Part shown: positions 34,172-42,678 of the stretch, piece by piece
How positions within the stretch are numbered: the first letter of the stretch is position 1
Layout of the letters: every line of letters starts with the position of its first letter
Assembly (NCBI GenBank): GCA_025936115.1
Contig: JAICTZ010000011.1
Span: 62,001 to 126,000, forward strand
Length of the DNA stretch: 64,000 nucleotides
Direction: 5' to 3'
Origin: Polyangiaceae bacterium
Lineage (GTDB): Bacteria; Myxococcota_A; Polyangia; Polyangiales; Polyangiaceae
The notes under the pieces: model-generated
The model's input: only the letters and a program-made list of their open reading frames with translations
The model's database searches: none
What the model was told of the DNA's origin: nothing
Translations under genes and position numbers: made by a program

Positions 34172-35445
34172 TGCGTCGTTTTTCGGACGGTCGCTTGCTA
34201 GCAGCGCTCGCGCTCGTAGCTTGGTCCTGCGCGAAGGCGACCGACGGGGACCTGATCGGAGACGGCCCGCGTGCCTCCGGCGGCAAATCGGGCCGCGGCG
34301 GAACGGGCGGTAGTTTCTCGACGGGCGGCACCACCGGCGGCACGAGCGGCAAAACTGGAACTAGTGCCACAGGCGGCACGCTGTCGACGGGCGGGAGCTC
34401 GAGCCAGACGGGCGGGACCACGTCGACCGGCGGCTCGAGCTCGACGACGGGCGGGAGCACGTCAACGGGCGGGAGCACGTCAACCGGCGGGAGCACGTCA
34501 ACCGGCGGGAGCACGTCAACCGGCGGGAGCACGTCAACCGGCGGGAGCACGTCAACCGGCGGCGCGGGCGGCGCCGTGTCGACTGCGGACGCACAAGTCG
34601 TCCTCTACTACCAAGCGAGGAGCACTGCCGCCACGGCCGATCGCGTCGACATGCGCCTGTTCATGAAAAACCAAGCCGCGACGGCGCTCGACTTGAGCTC
34701 AGTCACCGTGCGTTATTGGATGACGGCGGAGGCTGCGCCGAACAGCCACAGCTACTACTCCGCGCCGGGGATGCACCTGAGCGGGCCTCCACGTTACGTT
34801 GACGACGGCGACGACAGCTATCTCGAGTATTCGTTCAACGTGGGCGGCCAAGTGCCCGCGCACAACAGCGACCTCAACGCGACCGAGTTCCAGGGCACGA
34901 TCGACGGCGGCACGTTCGATCAGAGTAACGATTGGTCCTTCAAGGCGGCGCTCGACACCGATCCGCCCCAACCGAACGACAAGATCACCGTTTACGTCGG
35001 CACCAAGCTCGTTTGGGGCTGTGAGCCGTCGGGCGCGTGTCCCGGATCAGGTGAAGGCGGCGCGGGCGGGCAAGGGGGCGAGTCGGGTCAAGGTGGCGAG
35101 CCAGCGCAGGGCGGTGCGCCCGAGCAAGGCGGCACGGCGGGTACGACGGCTACGGGTGGCACGGCGGGCACCGACGGCACGGCGGGTACAACGGCCATGG
35201 GTGGCACGGCGGGCAGCGACGGCACGGCAGGTACGACGGCCACGGGCGGTACCGCGGGCAGCGACGGCACGGCGGGAAGCGGCGCGACGGCGGGAAGCGG
35301 CGCGACGGCGGGAAGCGGCGCGACGGCAGGAAGCGGCGCGACGGCGGGAAGCGGCGCGACGGCGGGTGGCGGCGGCACGGCGGGAAGCGCTGTCGTGACT
35401 GCCGGCCAAGGCGGCATCACGAGCGCCGGCACTGCTGGCATTTAA
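34171..35445 (+). CDS. CBM3-like lipoprotein with Gly/Thr-rich tandem repeats
   Basis: 424-aa exported lipoprotein (LLAALALVAWSC lipobox). A Thr/Ser/Gly spacer (about 30-130, including six STSTGG units) leads to a family-3 carbohydrate-binding module (about 140-290). Its core is VVLYYQARSTAATADRVDMR, LDLSSVTVRYWMTAE, VPAHNSDLNATEFQ, DQSNDWSF and TVYVGTKLVWGCEP, in the order of cellulose-binding CBM3. A second Gly/Ala/Thr repeat tail (about 290-424) follows. It probably binds cellulose, chitin or another polysaccharide at the cell surface. No catalytic domain is attached. Its stop overlaps that of convergent lipB. Confidence 0.85.
   Translation: MRRFSDGRLLAALALVAWSCAKATDGDLIGDGPRASGGKSGRGGTGGSFSTGGTTGGTSGKTGTSATGGTLSTGGSSSQTGGTTSTGGSSSTTGGSTSTGGSTSTGGSTSTGGSTSTGGSTSTGGSTSTGGAGGAVSTADAQVVLYYQARSTAATADRVDMRLFMKNQAATALDLSSVTVRYWMTAEAAPNSHSYYSAPGMHLSGPPRYVDDGDDSYLEYSFNVGGQVPAHNSDLNATEFQGTIDGGTFDQSNDWSFKAALDTDPPQPNDKITVYVGTKLVWGCEPSGACPGSGEGGAGGQGGESGQGGEPAQGGAPEQGGTAGTTATGGTAGTDGTAGTTAMGGTAGSDGTAGTTATGGTAGSDGTAGSGATAGSGATAGSGATAGSGATAGSGATAGGGGTAGSAVVTAGQGGITSAGTAGI
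34453..34560 (+). repeat. Six-copy 18-bp tandem repeat (GGGAGCACGTCAACCGGC)
   Basis: Six head-to-tail 18-bp units, near identical (first has one change), encode the (GSTSTG)n spacer of the CBM3-like lipoprotein. In-frame length variation is expected. Confidence 0.95.
35281..35370 (+). repeat. Five-copy 18-bp tandem repeat (GGCGCGACGGCGGGAAGC)
   Basis: Five 18-bp units encode (GATAGS)n in the C-terminal tail of the CBM3-like lipoprotein. They follow longer imperfect repeats of GTAGTTATGGTAG from about 35119. In-frame unit. Confidence 0.95.
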
Positions 35446-36245
35446 GCGCTGAGGGCGCCGGCGTTCACGGTCTCGGCGCTCACGGTGTGGGCGTCGTCGA
35501 GCTCCGATACGTCGCTGCGCCCGCTCGCGTCGTGGAGCTCGGTCGCGCCGGCGTCGAGCACGTCGGCGAGCGTCGCGAGCGCGCGCGGCGCGAGCTCGGC
35601 GGGCGTGACCGCGCGACCGCCGAGTGACGCGACGCTTGCGACACCGAGCTCCCGAATGCCGCACGGCACGATCAGCTCGTAGAGCGAGAGATCGTTCACG
35701 AGGTTCAGCGCGAAGCCGTGCATCGTGATCCAGCGCGAAATGCGCACGCCGATGGCGCCGATTTTGACGGGCTCGGCCGCTTCATCGCTCGTCGTGAACT
35801 GGGCCGGCCGTTGCCGATCGGCCCAGAGCCCCACGTGCTCCGGGTGCGCACCCGCCGCAACGCCGAGCTCCGCGGCGAGGCGCCGCATGGCTTCGCTGAG
35901 CGCGCGGACGTAGCGGCGCACGTCGCGCCGATCGGGGTTCAAGTCCAAGATCGGATACGCCACGAGCTGGCCCGGCGCGTGCAGCGTCACGTCGCCGCCG
36001 CGGTTACTCGCGTGAAGCTCGATGCCCCGTTCCGCGAGCAGCTCACGCGGCGCGAGCAGGTGCTCGGCCTTGGCGCCGCGACCTTGCGTCACGACCGGAG
36101 CGTGCTCGAGCAGGAGTACGGTGTCCTCGCCGCGTCCCGCGAGACGCTCGGCGAACAGCCGCTCCTGCAGTGCCAAGACGCTGCTGTAAGGCCTCCGGCC
36201 GAGCCAGACGCCGCGGAGGGTGCGCGTGGAAGTCACGATGGTCAT
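35442..36245 (-). CDS. lipB: Octanoyl-[acyl-carrier-protein]:protein transferase LipB
   Basis: Transfers octanoate from ACP to lipoyl domains, the first step of lipoate assembly. 267 aa. Signatures: EHAPVVTQGRGAKAEHLL, NRGGDVTLHAPGQLVAYPILDL, the catalytic Lys161 in KIGAIGVRISRW, and the catalytic Cys195 in IVPCGI. A roughly 15-residue insertion (DRQRPAQFTTSDEAAE) precedes Lys161. The C-terminus extends about 30 residues past the family end. It is not adjacent to lipA. Its stop overlaps that of the CBM3-like gene (TTAA). Confidence 0.94.
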   Translation of the reverse strand: MTIVTSTRTLRGVWLGRRPYSSVLALQERLFAERLAGRGEDTVLLLEHAPVVTQGRGAKAEHLLAPRELLAERGIELHASNRGGDVTLHAPGQLVAYPILDLNPDRRDVRRYVRALSEAMRRLAAELGVAAGAHPEHVGLWADRQRPAQFTTSDEAAEPVKIGAIGVRISRWITMHGFALNLVNDLSLYELIVPCGIRELGVASVASLGGRAVTPAELAPRALATLADVLDAGATELHDASGRSDVSELDDAHTVSAETVNAGALSA

Positions 36246-36275
36246 GACTTCATAGCGCAGCGCGCGGGCGCCGCA

Positions 36276-37775
36276 TCAATCCGGGATCGGCTCGCCCGTG
36301 TCGCGCGCCTGTTCCCGCTGCTCCTCGATGCGCTCCACGAACGTACCGGTGAGGTCCGGGTCGAACTGCGTCCCCGAGCAACGCTCGATTTCGCTCACCG
36401 TCACGTCGTGCGGCAGCGCGCGACGGTAGGAGCGGTCGCTCGTCATGGCGTCGTAGGTGTCGGCGACGGAGATGATGCGCGCGATGAGCGGGATGTCGCC
36501 CTTGGCGAGCCCCAGCGGGTAGCCGCGGCCGTCCCAGCGCTCGTGGTGGAGGTACACGCCCGGCACGACGGGCGCGAGGAAGCGTACGGGATCGAGGATT
36601 TCCCGGCCGTACACGGGATGGCGCTTGAACACGTCGTACTCGTCGAGCGTGAGCTTGCCCGGCTTGTTCAGGTTCATCACGCAGCCGATCTTGCCGATGT
36701 CGTGCATCAGCGCCGAGTGGCGCACGATTTCGATCTCGGCCTCCGGCAGGCCGATCCAGCGCGCGAGGGCGACGGCATATTTGGCGACGCGTTCGGAGTG
36801 CCCGGCCGTGTAGTGGTCCATCTTGTCGATGGTGCGGGCGAGGCTCTGGATGGTTTGCTGGAACGTCGCCTGCAGGTCTTCGTACAAGCGGGCGTTCTCG
36901 ATCGCCGCGGCGGCGCGCGAGGCGATGATGCTCAAGAGCTTGCGCTGGCCTTCGTCGAAGCGCCGGCTCGCCGTCAGTGAAATCACGGCGATCCAGCCCA
37001 TCAGTCGATCGCGCATCTTGAGCGGCACGACCGCGAGGCTCGAGACTTGGCGGCCCGGATGTTCCGCGAAGAGCTCGCGCGCGCGCGCGCCGTGCTCGAC
37101 GACGGGCGCGCCGCTCTTCAGCCGCTCGACGATCGCCACGCGATCGAGCATGCCGAGCTCTTCGCCTTGCGGCAGCGCGGGCGAGGCTACGATGCTGCGC
37201 TGAAAGTAGCCGCCTTCGCCGTCGTCGAGCCAGGTGGCCACCGTGTCGGCCCGGACCTCGTTCAAGGCGCCGTCCGTGAGCGTGGCGATGACTTCGTCGA
37301 GCGAGAGGCTCGCAGCGATGGCTTCGCTCACTTTGTAGAGCGATAGCGCCTCACGCAGCCGCAAATTCTCGGCGGTGAGTCGGCGCTTCTCGAGCCCCCG
37401 CTGCACGATGTGCACGACCTCCTCCACCTTGAACGGCTTCAAGATGTAGTCGTAAGCGCCGCGCTTCATGGCATCGATCGCGGTCTCGACCGTCCCGAAG
37501 CCGGTCATGATCACGGTCAGCGTGTCGGGGTGGACCTTGGAGACCTCTTTCAGCAGATCGAGACCGCCCATGCGCGGCATCTTGAGGTCGCTGATGACCA
37601 TGTCGTAGCGCGCCCGGTCAAGCTCCTTCATGGCGCTCGAGCCGTCCTCCGCCGTGCGCACGATGTAGCCTTCCATGCCCAGGAAGTCGGCGATGATGTC
37701 GCGGATGAACTTCTCGTCGTCGACGACGAGGACGCGCGGTCGGTCTTCGGGGAAGGAAGAGTCGAGCTGTGCCAT
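36276..37775 (-). CDS. Response regulator REC-GAF-HD-GYP (c-di-GMP phosphodiesterase type)
   Basis: 499 aa. The receiver domain (about 13-130) has VLVVDDEKFIRDI, phospho-Asp in VISDLKMPRMGG, and YDYILKPFK. The GAF domain spans about 155-310. The HD-GYP domain (about 325-475) has MHDIGKIG and HHERWDGRGYP, both metal and GYP signatures intact, predicting hydrolysis of c-di-GMP. No sensor kinase is adjacent, so it is an orphan. Expected to lower c-di-GMP in response to phosphorylation plus GAF ligand, influencing motility or matrix. Confidence 0.94.
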   Translation of the reverse strand: MAQLDSSFPEDRPRVLVVDDEKFIRDIIADFLGMEGYIVRTAEDGSSAMKELDRARYDMVISDLKMPRMGGLDLLKEVSKVHPDTLTVIMTGFGTVETAIDAMKRGAYDYILKPFKVEEVVHIVQRGLEKRRLTAENLRLREALSLYKVSEAIAASLSLDEVIATLTDGALNEVRADTVATWLDDGEGGYFQRSIVASPALPQGEELGMLDRVAIVERLKSGAPVVEHGARARELFAEHPGRQVSSLAVVPLKMRDRLMGWIAVISLTASRRFDEGQRKLLSIIASRAAAAIENARLYEDLQATFQQTIQSLARTIDKMDHYTAGHSERVAKYAVALARWIGLPEAEIEIVRHSALMHDIGKIGCVMNLNKPGKLTLDEYDVFKRHPVYGREILDPVRFLAPVVPGVYLHHERWDGRGYPLGLAKGDIPLIARIISVADTYDAMTSDRSYRRALPHDVTVSEIERCSGTQFDPDLTGTFVERIEEQREQARDTGEPIPD

Positions 37776-37851
37776 GGCCGAGGCAGCCGCGGAAAGCGGG
37801 CAGCAAGTCGAAGCGTAACACCATCTTCGCGCGGCGAGATGCCCCGGGGCG

Positions 37852-38445
37852 TCACCTGCCCCGCGCGCCGAGCAGTCCGCCGAGCCCCTGCGGCGGCTCG
37901 GTGTCGTGTGAGCGGAGGTAGCTCAAGTTGAGACCGTTGATCAGCGCGTGCGCCGCGAGTGGTCCGGCCAGTGACCCTGTCAGCGCAAAGATGGCGCCGA
38001 GCACGAATCCGACGAGCGTCGCCCAGCCGGCCCACACCCAACGGCTCGTACCGCCGAGCTGGTGCAAGACGCCGAAGAGCAGCGCCTGCAGCCACAGCCC
38101 GAGCCATGGCTGGAGCAGTCCGCGAAAGAGCAGCTCCTCGCCGAGCGAGCTCGTCACGGCCAGGCCGAGAATGCCCGCACCCGTGAGCCCGCGCGTGAGC
38201 GGCCTGAGCTCGCGGTGCAGATTCTTCGCCCACGCGAAGCGCGGCACGCAAAACCGCGTCCCGACGGCGACGAGCAAACCGAAACACGCGCCGAGCGCCG
38301 TACTGTAGAGCACGTCACTCGGCGAGGTGAGCGGCAGCCACGCGGGTCCCTTGAACGGCAGTGAGCCGCGCAAAGCGAGCGCGAGGAGCGCAGCGAATAG
38401 CGCCATGCCCGCGTATGCGGCGGCGAAGCGGCCCCAACGCGCCAT
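37852..38445 (-). CDS. CPBP-family intramembrane metalloprotease
   Basis: 197-aa polytopic protein with the Abi/CPBP motifs: motif 1 SSLGEELLFRGLLQPWL (EExxxR), motif 2 LLFGVLHQLGG (FxxxH), and motif 3 LAAHALINGLN (HxxxN). Around six helices. Such proteases are related to Rce1; native substrate unknown. It starts at ATG 38445 and is divergent from the sigma-factor gene. Confidence 0.9.
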   Translation of the reverse strand: MARWGRFAAAYAGMALFAALLALALRGSLPFKGPAWLPLTSPSDVLYSTALGACFGLLVAVGTRFCVPRFAWAKNLHRELRPLTRGLTGAGILGLAVTSSLGEELLFRGLLQPWLGLWLQALLFGVLHQLGGTSRWVWAGWATLVGFVLGAIFALTGSLAGPLAAHALINGLNLSYLRSHDTEPPQGLGGLLGARGR

Positions 38446-38591
38446 GGTGTCCCGGCACTATGCCACGCGCTGTCGCCCCTGCCGAGCCGTCTCCTCCGTG
38501 AAATCCGGCCACAATCCGCGGCTTCGGGCCGAGCCGCTCGCGCCCGTTGCGAGTCGGGACGAACTCGATAGAGTGCCGAGAGGAGACATTC

Positions 38592-39293
38592 GTGCCCGAA
38601 GGGTCGGAGGAGCTCGCCCGCTTCGAGTCGGGGCTCGATCTCGTCGAGGCCATCGCCCGGCGCATCGCGCGGGAAGTCGGTGCCCATGTCGAGCTCTCCG
38701 ATCTCTTGAGTTACGGACGCGAGGGGCTGCTCGACGCCGCGCGCAGGTTCGATGCGAGCCGCGGCGTGCCGTTTCGCGGCTACGCGAGCTTTCGGGTCCG
38801 CGGCGCCATCATCGACGGCGTACGCAAGAGCGCCCGCCTGCCGCGCCGCACGCACGAGCGCCTGAGCGGCCTCCTCGCCGCGAGCCGTACGAGCGAAGGC
38901 GCGTACGAAGACGTGCTCGCTCCCCCGGTCCCAGGCGCGACCCCCGTCGATGCCGAGCGCGCTCTTTCCGACCACTTGGCCGCGATGGCGACGGCCGTCG
39001 CCGTCGGCTTGCTCGCTCAGACCGGCTTCGGCGACGAGGGTGAACGCGTCCCGGTTACGACCGACGAAGACGCCGAAGCGGCCCTCGGTCGCGCCGAGCT
39101 CGTCGCCCTCGTGAAACACGCCATCACCGAGCTACCGCCCGAGGAAGCGACGCTCGTGCGCCGCCATTACCTCGAAGGGGAGCGCTTCGACCACGTCGCC
39201 GCCGAGCTCGGGTTGAGCAAGAGCTGGGCAAGCCGCCTGCACACGCGCGCGATCAAGCGCCTCACGGCGAAGCTGCGGGATTCAGGCGGGTAG
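38592..39293 (+). CDS. Sigma-70 family RNA polymerase sigma factor (group 3, FliA/WhiG-like)
   Basis: 233 aa. Region 2 (about 12-85) has DLVEAIARRIAREVGAHVELSDLLSYGREGLLDAARRFD then GVPFRGYASFRVRGAIIDGVRK, the FliA-like promoter-melting helix. Region 4 (about 175-228) has LPPEEATLVRRHYLEGERFDHVAAELGLSKSWASRLHTRA. Region 3 between them is short and weakly conserved. The GTG at 38592 is chosen for its GAGGAG box 6 nt upstream. No anti-sigma gene is adjacent. FliA in name would imply motility genes, of which none are here. Confidence 0.9.
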   Translation: MPEGSEELARFESGLDLVEAIARRIAREVGAHVELSDLLSYGREGLLDAARRFDASRGVPFRGYASFRVRGAIIDGVRKSARLPRRTHERLSGLLAASRTSEGAYEDVLAPPVPGATPVDAERALSDHLAAMATAVAVGLLAQTGFGDEGERVPVTTDEDAEAALGRAELVALVKHAITELPPEEATLVRRHYLEGERFDHVAAELGLSKSWASRLHTRAIKRLTAKLRDSGG

Positions 39294-39345
39294 AGCCCAC
39301 GGCGCAGAACTTGACGGAGCGCGCGCGGCCCGATACCGCTCGCAC

Positions 39346-40260
39346 ATGTCCCTCCGCAAGCAGGCGTTCGCGGTTCTAGGCACGGGGCTCTTCGTCGCGT
39401 GCGCCGGGCAACAAGCCGAACCGCAAGCCGCGCCCGCGCCTGCGGCGACAGCGCCCGTCACGAGCGCCACGTCCGAGGCGCCTGCGCCGAGCGCTAGCGA
39501 AGCGCCGGCCGCCGGCGCTTCGTCGAGCGCGCCCGAGGCCAAGGCTCCGCCCCCGCCGCCGCCCATTTCCGAGCTCTGCGAGAAGATGTGCGACGCGCAA
39601 CGCGCGAAGTGCTCCGCCGAAAAGGTCGAGGCGTGCAAACAGAATTACTGCAGCCGTTACGGTGGCGCACCCGACGTGTGCGAGCCGGCCGTGCGCGCGG
39701 CGCTCGGCTGCACGCGCAGTAACCCGGAGTTTTCCGTGTGCTCCAACGTGATCTCCGAGGGCTGCGCCAAGCCCTTTCGCGCCGCCGAAAAGTGCATCGC
39801 GACCGGCGTCCCGCCCGCGGATCTCGCGCCGCCCAAAGAGATCCCCGACGGCTGGACGCGCTACGAATCGGCCGAGGGCGGCTTCAGTGTCGCGTTGCCG
39901 CCCAAGGTCGAAACCAAGAGCGAGGGCGGCGTGAAAATTTGGAGCGCCAAGGACGGCGCCGCCAGTTACGAGATCACGCTCGGACCGCCACCGGCCGAGA
40001 AGAAGTTCGACCAGAAAGCCTTCGTGCGTATCGCGACCAAGCTCCTCGGCAAATGCGCGCCGAAGATGAAGCTCTTTGCGCTCGTCGAGAAGCCGGAGAG
40101 CACGCTGATTCACTTTCGCACCGTGTGCCCCGACAAGACCCAGGAGTGCGGCGAGCTCTTCGTGCAGGGAAACGACTACTTCGTGCTCCGCGCCCGTTGG
40201 GGCGAGGGACCGAACCCGAATGCCGACGCATTTGCGTTCACGTTCGTGCGCAAGAAGTGA
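39346..40260 (+). CDS. Cys-rich lipoprotein of unknown function
   Basis: 304-aa exported lipoprotein (FAVLGTGLFVAC lipobox). An Ala/Pro/Ser spacer (about 22-78) is followed by a cysteine-dense domain (about 80-150: CEKMCDAQRAKC, ACKQNYCSRYGG, GCTRSNPEFSVCSN), probably disulphide-bonded. The C-terminal alpha/beta domain (about 160-304; GFSVALPPKVETKSEG, GNDYFVLRARWGEG) resembles the small domains that follow a PsbP/LpqN-like theme, but I do not recognise it with certainty. Monocistronic by spacing. Confidence 0.65.
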   Translation: MSLRKQAFAVLGTGLFVACAGQQAEPQAAPAPAATAPVTSATSEAPAPSASEAPAAGASSSAPEAKAPPPPPPISELCEKMCDAQRAKCSAEKVEACKQNYCSRYGGAPDVCEPAVRAALGCTRSNPEFSVCSNVISEGCAKPFRAAEKCIATGVPPADLAPPKEIPDGWTRYESAEGGFSVALPPKVETKSEGGVKIWSAKDGAASYEITLGPPPAEKKFDQKAFVRIATKLLGKCAPKMKLFALVEKPESTLIHFRTVCPDKTQECGELFVQGNDYFVLRARWGEGPNPNADAFAFTFVRKK

Positions 40261-40437
40261 GCCGCGGACGCACCGCGAATGGTGCTGACACTACTGTCAG
40301 AGTCTTGGAGGACCAGATCACGATCGGCGAGGGAGACCACAAGCCACGCGAATGCTCTGGCGAAGCCAACGCCGGCTGCCTCTCTGAACGCATCGGCCGC
40401 AGGGCAGACCGGCAAAGCCGCTCGAACGCGCAAGGCT
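40261..40437. other. Intergenic segment with a short match to the efflux-operon extra gene
   Basis: 177 nt with no supported gene. Positions 40302-40329 match 62594-62621 at 25 of 28 bases (GTCTTGG, 2 differences, then GACCAGATCACGATCG). In the same minus-strand frame both encode IVIWS-(S/A)-KT, so this may be a remnant of a gene related to the 96-aa protein at 62461-62751. Confidence 0.4.
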
Positions 40438-40637
40438 CTAGTGCTGTGTCCCAAAAATTGCGATGCAATTCTTGGGAGCGTGGCTGCGCCACGCAGCGCT
40501 GCTTCGCAGCGCTCGCACTAGCTTGTTTCTGGGGGCGTCCCGCCCCCGCGCCGGCTTTGCCGGCGCGCCCCCTCACGCGCTTCGCGCGTGCCTAGTGCCT
40601 CCTCAAATGCATCGCAACTTACGGGACGCGGCACTAG
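40438..40637. mobile_element. 200-bp hairpin-array element with terminal inverted repeats
   Basis: Ends are imperfect inverted repeats of about 33 bp (left CTAGTGCTGTGTCCC..., right complement CTAGTGCCGCGTCCC...; 27 of 33 match). Between them are six hairpins, each with a 3-nt loop: 40450-40476 (one mismatch), 40478-40494, 40495-40513, 40531-40547, 40548-40566 and 40574-40590. The core also contains an inward-facing GCACTAG (40515-40521) and CTAGTGC (40592-40598), so the element reads as two CTAGTGC...GCACTAG modules flanking a central block. It has no coding capacity, which fits a non-autonomous (MITE/REP-like) element. No target-site duplication is seen. Confidence 0.7.
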
Positions 40638-40692
40638 GAATCTAAAAACACCGGAAGAAACTCGAATTTCTGACAGTGCTAAGACAGTGCGC

Positions 40693-41841
40693 ATGCGCAC
40701 CCTCGTCGCCATGAGCGGCGGAGTCGATTCCTCCGTTGCTGCAGCGCGCTTGCTCGCCGCTGGCGACGAGGTCGTCGGTGTCACGCTGCATCTTTGGGAC
40801 TATCCGGACGACGGCAGCGTGCGCGGGCGCTGCTGCGCTCCCGAGGACATTCACGACGCGCGTCGCGTCGCCGACCGACTCGGCTTCCCGCATTACGCGT
40901 TCGATCGCCGCGAGCTCTTCCGCGACACCGTCGTCGATCCGTTCGTCGATGCGTACGTGGGCGGGACGACCCCGAGCCCCTGCGTGCGCTGCAATCGCGG
41001 CGTGAAAATCCCCGAGCTCTTGCGGCTCGCGACCGAGCTCGGCGCCGATCGCGTCGCCACGGGTCACTACGCTCGCATCGTGCAGCACGGCGAACGTTAC
41101 GAGCTTCACCGCGCCATCGACCGCGCCAAGGACCAGAGTTACTTCTTGCACATGCTAGGCCAAGCGACGCTCGCGCGCCTCGCGTTCCCGCTCGGCGAGC
41201 TCGACAAGGCGACCGTACGCGCCGAGGCCCACGCGCTCGCGCTGCCCGGCGCCGACAAAGGCGAAAGCCAAGAGCTCTGCTTCGTACCGAACGGGCGCTA
41301 CGACGCGTTCGTCGCCGAGCGCGCGCCCGAGCGCGTGCGCCCGGGGCCCATCCTCGACGCGAGCGGCGTCGCCGTCGGCCAGCACGACGGCATTCACGCC
41401 TTCACGCTCGGTCAGCGCAAAAACCTGGGTGTCGCGCTTGGACGGCGCGCCTACGTCGTGGGCATCGACGCCGAAAACGCCGCCGTGCGACTCGGTGAGC
41501 GCGCCGAGCTCGCCGCGACCACGGCGCTGCTCGAAGAGACGAGCCTCGGCCCCGACCTCGAGCCGCCGTTCGATTGCGACGTGCTCGTGCGCTACCGCGG
41601 CACGGGTTACGGGGCGCGCATCGAGGCGGAGCAGGGCGGCCTCCGCGTCGTCTTTCGCGAGCCGGTCGTCGCCGTCGTGCCCGGCCAGTTCGCCGTGTTC
41701 GTCCGCGGCGAGCGCGTGCTCGGCGGGGGAGTCATCCGGCACACGACGACGCTCGGCGGCGAGTCGCGCCAGCGCGCTTCGACCCCTCCCGCCTCCGGCG
41801 CGCCCGGCCCGCACACCGCGCACGAGGAGGGCACGGCGTGA
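40693..41841 (+). CDS. mnmA: tRNA-specific 2-thiouridylase MnmA
   Basis: ATP-pyrophosphatase that thiolates U34 of tRNA Glu, Gln and Lys. 382 aa. PP-loop SGGVDSS at 8-14, the nucleophile Cys97 in TPSPCVRCN, the second catalytic Cys196 in ESQELCF, FLHMLGQ, and the C-terminal beta-barrel PRU domain (DVLVRYRGTGYGARIE, VVPGQFAVFV). The ATG at 40693 is used; a longer reading frame upstream enters the hairpin element. The stop overlaps the GTG of the next lipoprotein gene (GTGA). The promoter may be within or next to the hairpin element. Confidence 0.95.
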   Translation: MRTLVAMSGGVDSSVAAARLLAAGDEVVGVTLHLWDYPDDGSVRGRCCAPEDIHDARRVADRLGFPHYAFDRRELFRDTVVDPFVDAYVGGTTPSPCVRCNRGVKIPELLRLATELGADRVATGHYARIVQHGERYELHRAIDRAKDQSYFLHMLGQATLARLAFPLGELDKATVRAEAHALALPGADKGESQELCFVPNGRYDAFVAERAPERVRPGPILDASGVAVGQHDGIHAFTLGQRKNLGVALGRRAYVVGIDAENAAVRLGERAELAATTALLEETSLGPDLEPPFDCDVLVRYRGTGYGARIEAEQGGLRVVFREPVVAVVPGQFAVFVRGERVLGGGVIRHTTTLGGESRQRASTPPASGAPGPHTAHEEGTA

Positions 41842-42458
41842 AACGGCTGCTCGCGCTCGCTGTCGCGCTCGGCGCTGCCGGCTGCACCGTCGGCCACGGT
41901 GAAGGCTGGGTGAAAAGCGACCGACTCTACGTCGAAGACTGCTGGAACGGCCCGTTCGATCTCGGTCCCGACTTTTTCGGCGCCGACTCGTTTCGCGCCG
42001 ACGCGCTGCTCGTCCGCGTGCAACGCGGCGACAACATCGAAGAGATGTCGGACGGTGTCCTCGCGGTGATCAACGATCTGCCCACCCTGCGCGCGCGTCT
42101 GCACGAGCCGATCGCCGTCGGGCTGCCGCCTGGAGTCACGCCCCCGGGGGTGCCGGTCGTCTACGACCCCGATCCGCCGCCGGTCAGCTTGAGCCTCTAC
42201 CTGCACGCGAGCTGCCACGCGCAAAACGGCACCGTCTATTCGACGGACGGCACCATCACCTTCAATTCCCTCTTCAGCGGTGACCCGAACGAGGAGGATC
42301 CCAGCGAGCGCCTCACGGAAGCCACCTTCGACGCCACGTTCGCCGATCCGCGCTTGCTCTACGGGCCCACGGCGGACGATCCGACGGTGAAGAGCCACGT
42401 GCGAGGTTTCTTTCGCTTCTTCTTCCAGCGCGGACAGCCGGCGCAGCCGTTCCAATGA
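41838..42458 (+). CDS. Lipoprotein of unknown function in the mnmA-tilS cluster
   Basis: 206-aa exported lipoprotein; signal KRLLALAVALGAAGC with Cys16. Mature segments include VEDCWNGPFDLGPDFFGADSF and ADALLVRVQRGDNIEEMSDGVLAV, then VSLSLYLHASCHAQNG and a C-terminal VKSHVRGFFRFFFQRGQPAQ, a beta-sandwich-like profile. No family recognised. GTG start overlaps the mnmA stop (GTGA). A cell-envelope protein between two tRNA-modification genes has no evident functional link. Confidence 0.7.
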   Translation: MKRLLALAVALGAAGCTVGHGEGWVKSDRLYVEDCWNGPFDLGPDFFGADSFRADALLVRVQRGDNIEEMSDGVLAVINDLPTLRARLHEPIAVGLPPGVTPPGVPVVYDPDPPPVSLSLYLHASCHAQNGTVYSTDGTITFNSLFSGDPNEEDPSERLTEATFDATFADPRLLYGPTADDPTVKSHVRGFFRFFFQRGQPAQPFQ

Positions 42459-42465
42459 GCGAGCC

Positions 42466-42660
42466 GTGAAGACACAGGTCAACGCAGTCTTGCGCGACGA
42501 GGCCGCGCGCTACCGGCTCCGGTTCACCTGCGAGCATTGCGCTCACTTCGTTCCGGAGCGCGCCGCCTGCGCCCACGGGTACCCGGTCGCCGCCCACCAC
42601 GCGCTCGACCTCGCCGTGCTCGAGGTGTTCGAGTTCTGCAAAGAGTTCGAGCTCGTCTGA
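42466..42660 (+). CDS. 64-aa Cys/His-rich protein
   Basis: Small soluble protein (GTG start 42466) with CEHCAHF (22-28), CAHGYP (35-40), a His pair (AAHH) and FCKEFEL near the end. The CxxC...C...C pattern suggests a metal site. It lies 7 nt after the lipoprotein gene and 18 nt before tilS, so probably in one transcript. I do not recognise a named family; function unknown. Confidence 0.65.
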   Translation: MKTQVNAVLRDEAARYRLRFTCEHCAHFVPERAACAHGYPVAAHHALDLAVLEVFEFCKEFELV

Positions 42661-42678
42661 CGGCTGCCGGCGCAAGTC

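Noticed and set aside
34453..35370. Possible CRISPR-like repeats
   Set aside because: Units are 18 bp, contiguous and coding (GSTSTG, GATAGS) with no spacers.
40588..40692. N-terminal extension of MnmA into the hairpin element
   Set aside because: MnmA family begins at the PP-loop (ATG 40693); the extension matches the element's right end, not a protein domain.
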